Origin: an uncultured Candidatus Methylacidiphilales bacterium
GTDB lineage: Bacteria > Verrucomicrobiota > Verrucomicrobiia > Methylacidiphilales > CALFVM01
NCBI GenBank assembly: GCA_937928665.1
Contig: CALFVM010000287.1
Location: 1 to 7,376, forward strand
Direction: 5' to 3'
DNA length: 7,376 nucleotides
Positions 6,668 to 7,376 of this stretch are shown in pieces; the first letter of the stretch is position 1; every line of letters starts with the position of its first letter. A program made the position numbers and the translations under genes. Below the pieces are notes generated by a model, which was given only the letters and a program-made list of their open reading frames with translations, made no database searches and had not been told where the DNA came from.

Positions 6668-6704
6668 AAGTGAGGAGCGAGCAGCGAGCTTCCACTCCTC
6701 ACTT
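6668..6704. repeat. Intergenic hairpin (REP-like palindrome)
   Basis: AAGTGAGGAG (6668-6677) and CTCCTCACTT (6695-6704) form a perfect 10-bp stem with a 17-nt loop containing CGAGCAGCGAGC. It fills most of the 48-bp gap between the dehydrogenase stop and the next ATG, ending 7 nt before it. There is no T tract, so it is not a standard rho-independent terminator. It could be a dispersed palindromic repeat, an mRNA-stabilising structure or a control on translation of the next gene; the left arm contains GAGGAG, but on the wrong side of the stem to serve as a ribosome site. Confidence 0.6.
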
Positions 6705-6711
6705 CTGACCT

Positions 6712-7376
6712 ATGACCACCATTCTTCATCTCATTCACGGCGAATCGGTTCCCTCCCAGGACCAAGCCACTTTCGATATTTTTTCTCCCTCCACCGGGGA
6801 AAAAGTCGGCACCATCGCCAAGGGTTCTACTGCCGACCTGGACCGAGCCGTTACCTCCGCCCGCGAGGCCTTTACTAAGTGGTCCGCCCTGACTGCTTAC
6901 GAGCGTCAAAAGATCATCACCAAAGCCACCGCCCATGCCCGCACCCAGGCCGACCACATCGGCAAACTCATGGCCATGGAACAGGGCAAACCCCTGGCCC
7001 AGTCCATCTCGGAAATCGGTGGGTCATGCGACACCATCGATTACTACGCCGCCGAAGGCGTCCGCATTGAGGGCATCACCAGTCCCACCGAATCCAAAGA
7101 ATACCGCTCCACCGTTATCTATCAACCCATCGGCGTCTGCGGCTTGATCACTCCCTGGAATTATCCGGTTTCGCTCCTCTCCTGGAAACTCGGACCCGCC
7201 CTGGCCACCGGCTGCACCGTCGTGGTCAAGCCCACCACGGTCACCCCCATGTGCCCCACCGCTTTCTGCCAGGCGCTCATCGAAGGCGGCATCCCTGCCG
7301 GTGTCATCAACGTGGTCAACGGCCCCGGCGGCTCTCTGGGCGAAGCCCTCGTCCGCCACCCTGGCATTGCCAAAGT
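6712..7376 (+). CDS. NAD(P)-dependent aldehyde dehydrogenase, 3'-truncated by window edge
   Basis: The first 221 codons of an aldehyde dehydrogenase; the frame is open to the last base. It reads MTTILHLIHGE and then the family N-terminus (FSPSTGEKVGTI). The MEQGKPLAQS segment is followed by TPWNYP at 148-152, where Asn150 is the oxyanion-hole residue, and VVKP at 171-174 with Lys173 for cofactor binding. The catalytic Cys and Glu lie beyond the window. PWNYP and the GIPAGVINVVNG segment fit the succinate-semialdehyde, glycolaldehyde or betaine aldehyde dehydrogenase branch, and not the MMSDH type found upstream, which has PFNFP. So the operon carries two different aldehyde dehydrogenases. ATG 6712 lies 48 nt after the previous stop behind a hairpin, without a Shine-Dalgarno. 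It may oxidise the aldehyde made by the neighbouring dehydrogenase; the specific substrate is not visible. Confidence 0.9.
   Translation, partial: MTTILHLIHGESVPSQDQATFDIFSPSTGEKVGTIAKGSTADLDRAVTSAREAFTKWSALTAYERQKIITKATAHARTQADHIGKLMAMEQGKPLAQSISEIGGSCDTIDYYAAEGVRIEGITSPTESKEYRSTVIYQPIGVCGLITPWNYPVSLLSWKLGPALATGCTVVVKPTTVTPMCPTAFCQALIEGGIPAGVINVVNGPGGSLGEALVRHPGIAK

Noticed and set aside
6668..6711. The hairpin as a rho-independent terminator.
   Set aside because: No run of T follows the stem, and a related gene in the same direction starts 7 nt later.
1..7376. CRISPR array, tRNA or rRNA genes, transposase.
   Set aside because: No regularly spaced repeats with unique spacers, no cloverleaf or rRNA-like stretch, and no transposase motifs were seen on either strand.

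Overview
This window carries six genes, all on the + strand and tightly packed, plus a small repeat-bounded cassette. DNA is GC-rich. In five of the genes codons end overwhelmingly in C, which makes the coding strand C-rich and leaves long spurious open frames on the other strand. None of these five genes has a clear Shine-Dalgarno sequence where its upstream region is visible. Together with a GxxExxY-family protein, this points to the PVC group, most likely a Verrucomicrobiota bacterium. That assignment is inference; there is no rRNA or other marker here.

Layout: (1) positions 1-1656, a nearly complete leuA (2-isopropylmalate synthase, leucine biosynthesis), cut at its 5' end. (2) 1671-2774, a serine hydrolase of the class C beta-lactamase/esterase fold, 14 nt behind leuA. 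(3) 2775-2855, an intergenic region with a TTGACG box and a perfect 6+6 bp palindrome, a plausible promoter-operator. (4) 2856-3650, a GntR/HutC-type regulator with a UTRA sensor domain. (5) 3667-5121, a CoA-acylating methylmalonate-semialdehyde dehydrogenase (mmsA/iolA type). (6) 5124-5610, a cassette of about 490 bp: a GxxExxY PD-(D/E)XK-like protein between two inverted arrays of a 10-bp unit. (7) 5614-6663, a medium-chain zinc-type dehydrogenase lacking all four structural-zinc cysteines. (8) 6668-6704, an intergenic hairpin. (9) 6712-7376, the first 221 residues of an NAD(P)-dependent aldehyde dehydrogenase, cut by the window end.

The regulator, the two aldehyde dehydrogenases and the polyol-type dehydrogenase look like a catabolic operon controlled by the GntR protein. 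It would oxidise a polyol or sugar-like substrate through an aldehyde or semialdehyde to an acyl-CoA. The substrate cannot be read from the sequence; inositol-like breakdown is one possibility because of the mmsA/iolA homologue. leuA and the hydrolase belong to a separate unit upstream.

The most unusual item is the GxxExxY cassette. Its codon use differs from its neighbours, its start codons lie inside the left repeat, and its repeats fill the gap between the mmsA stop and the next start codon almost exactly. It looks like a small inserted element.
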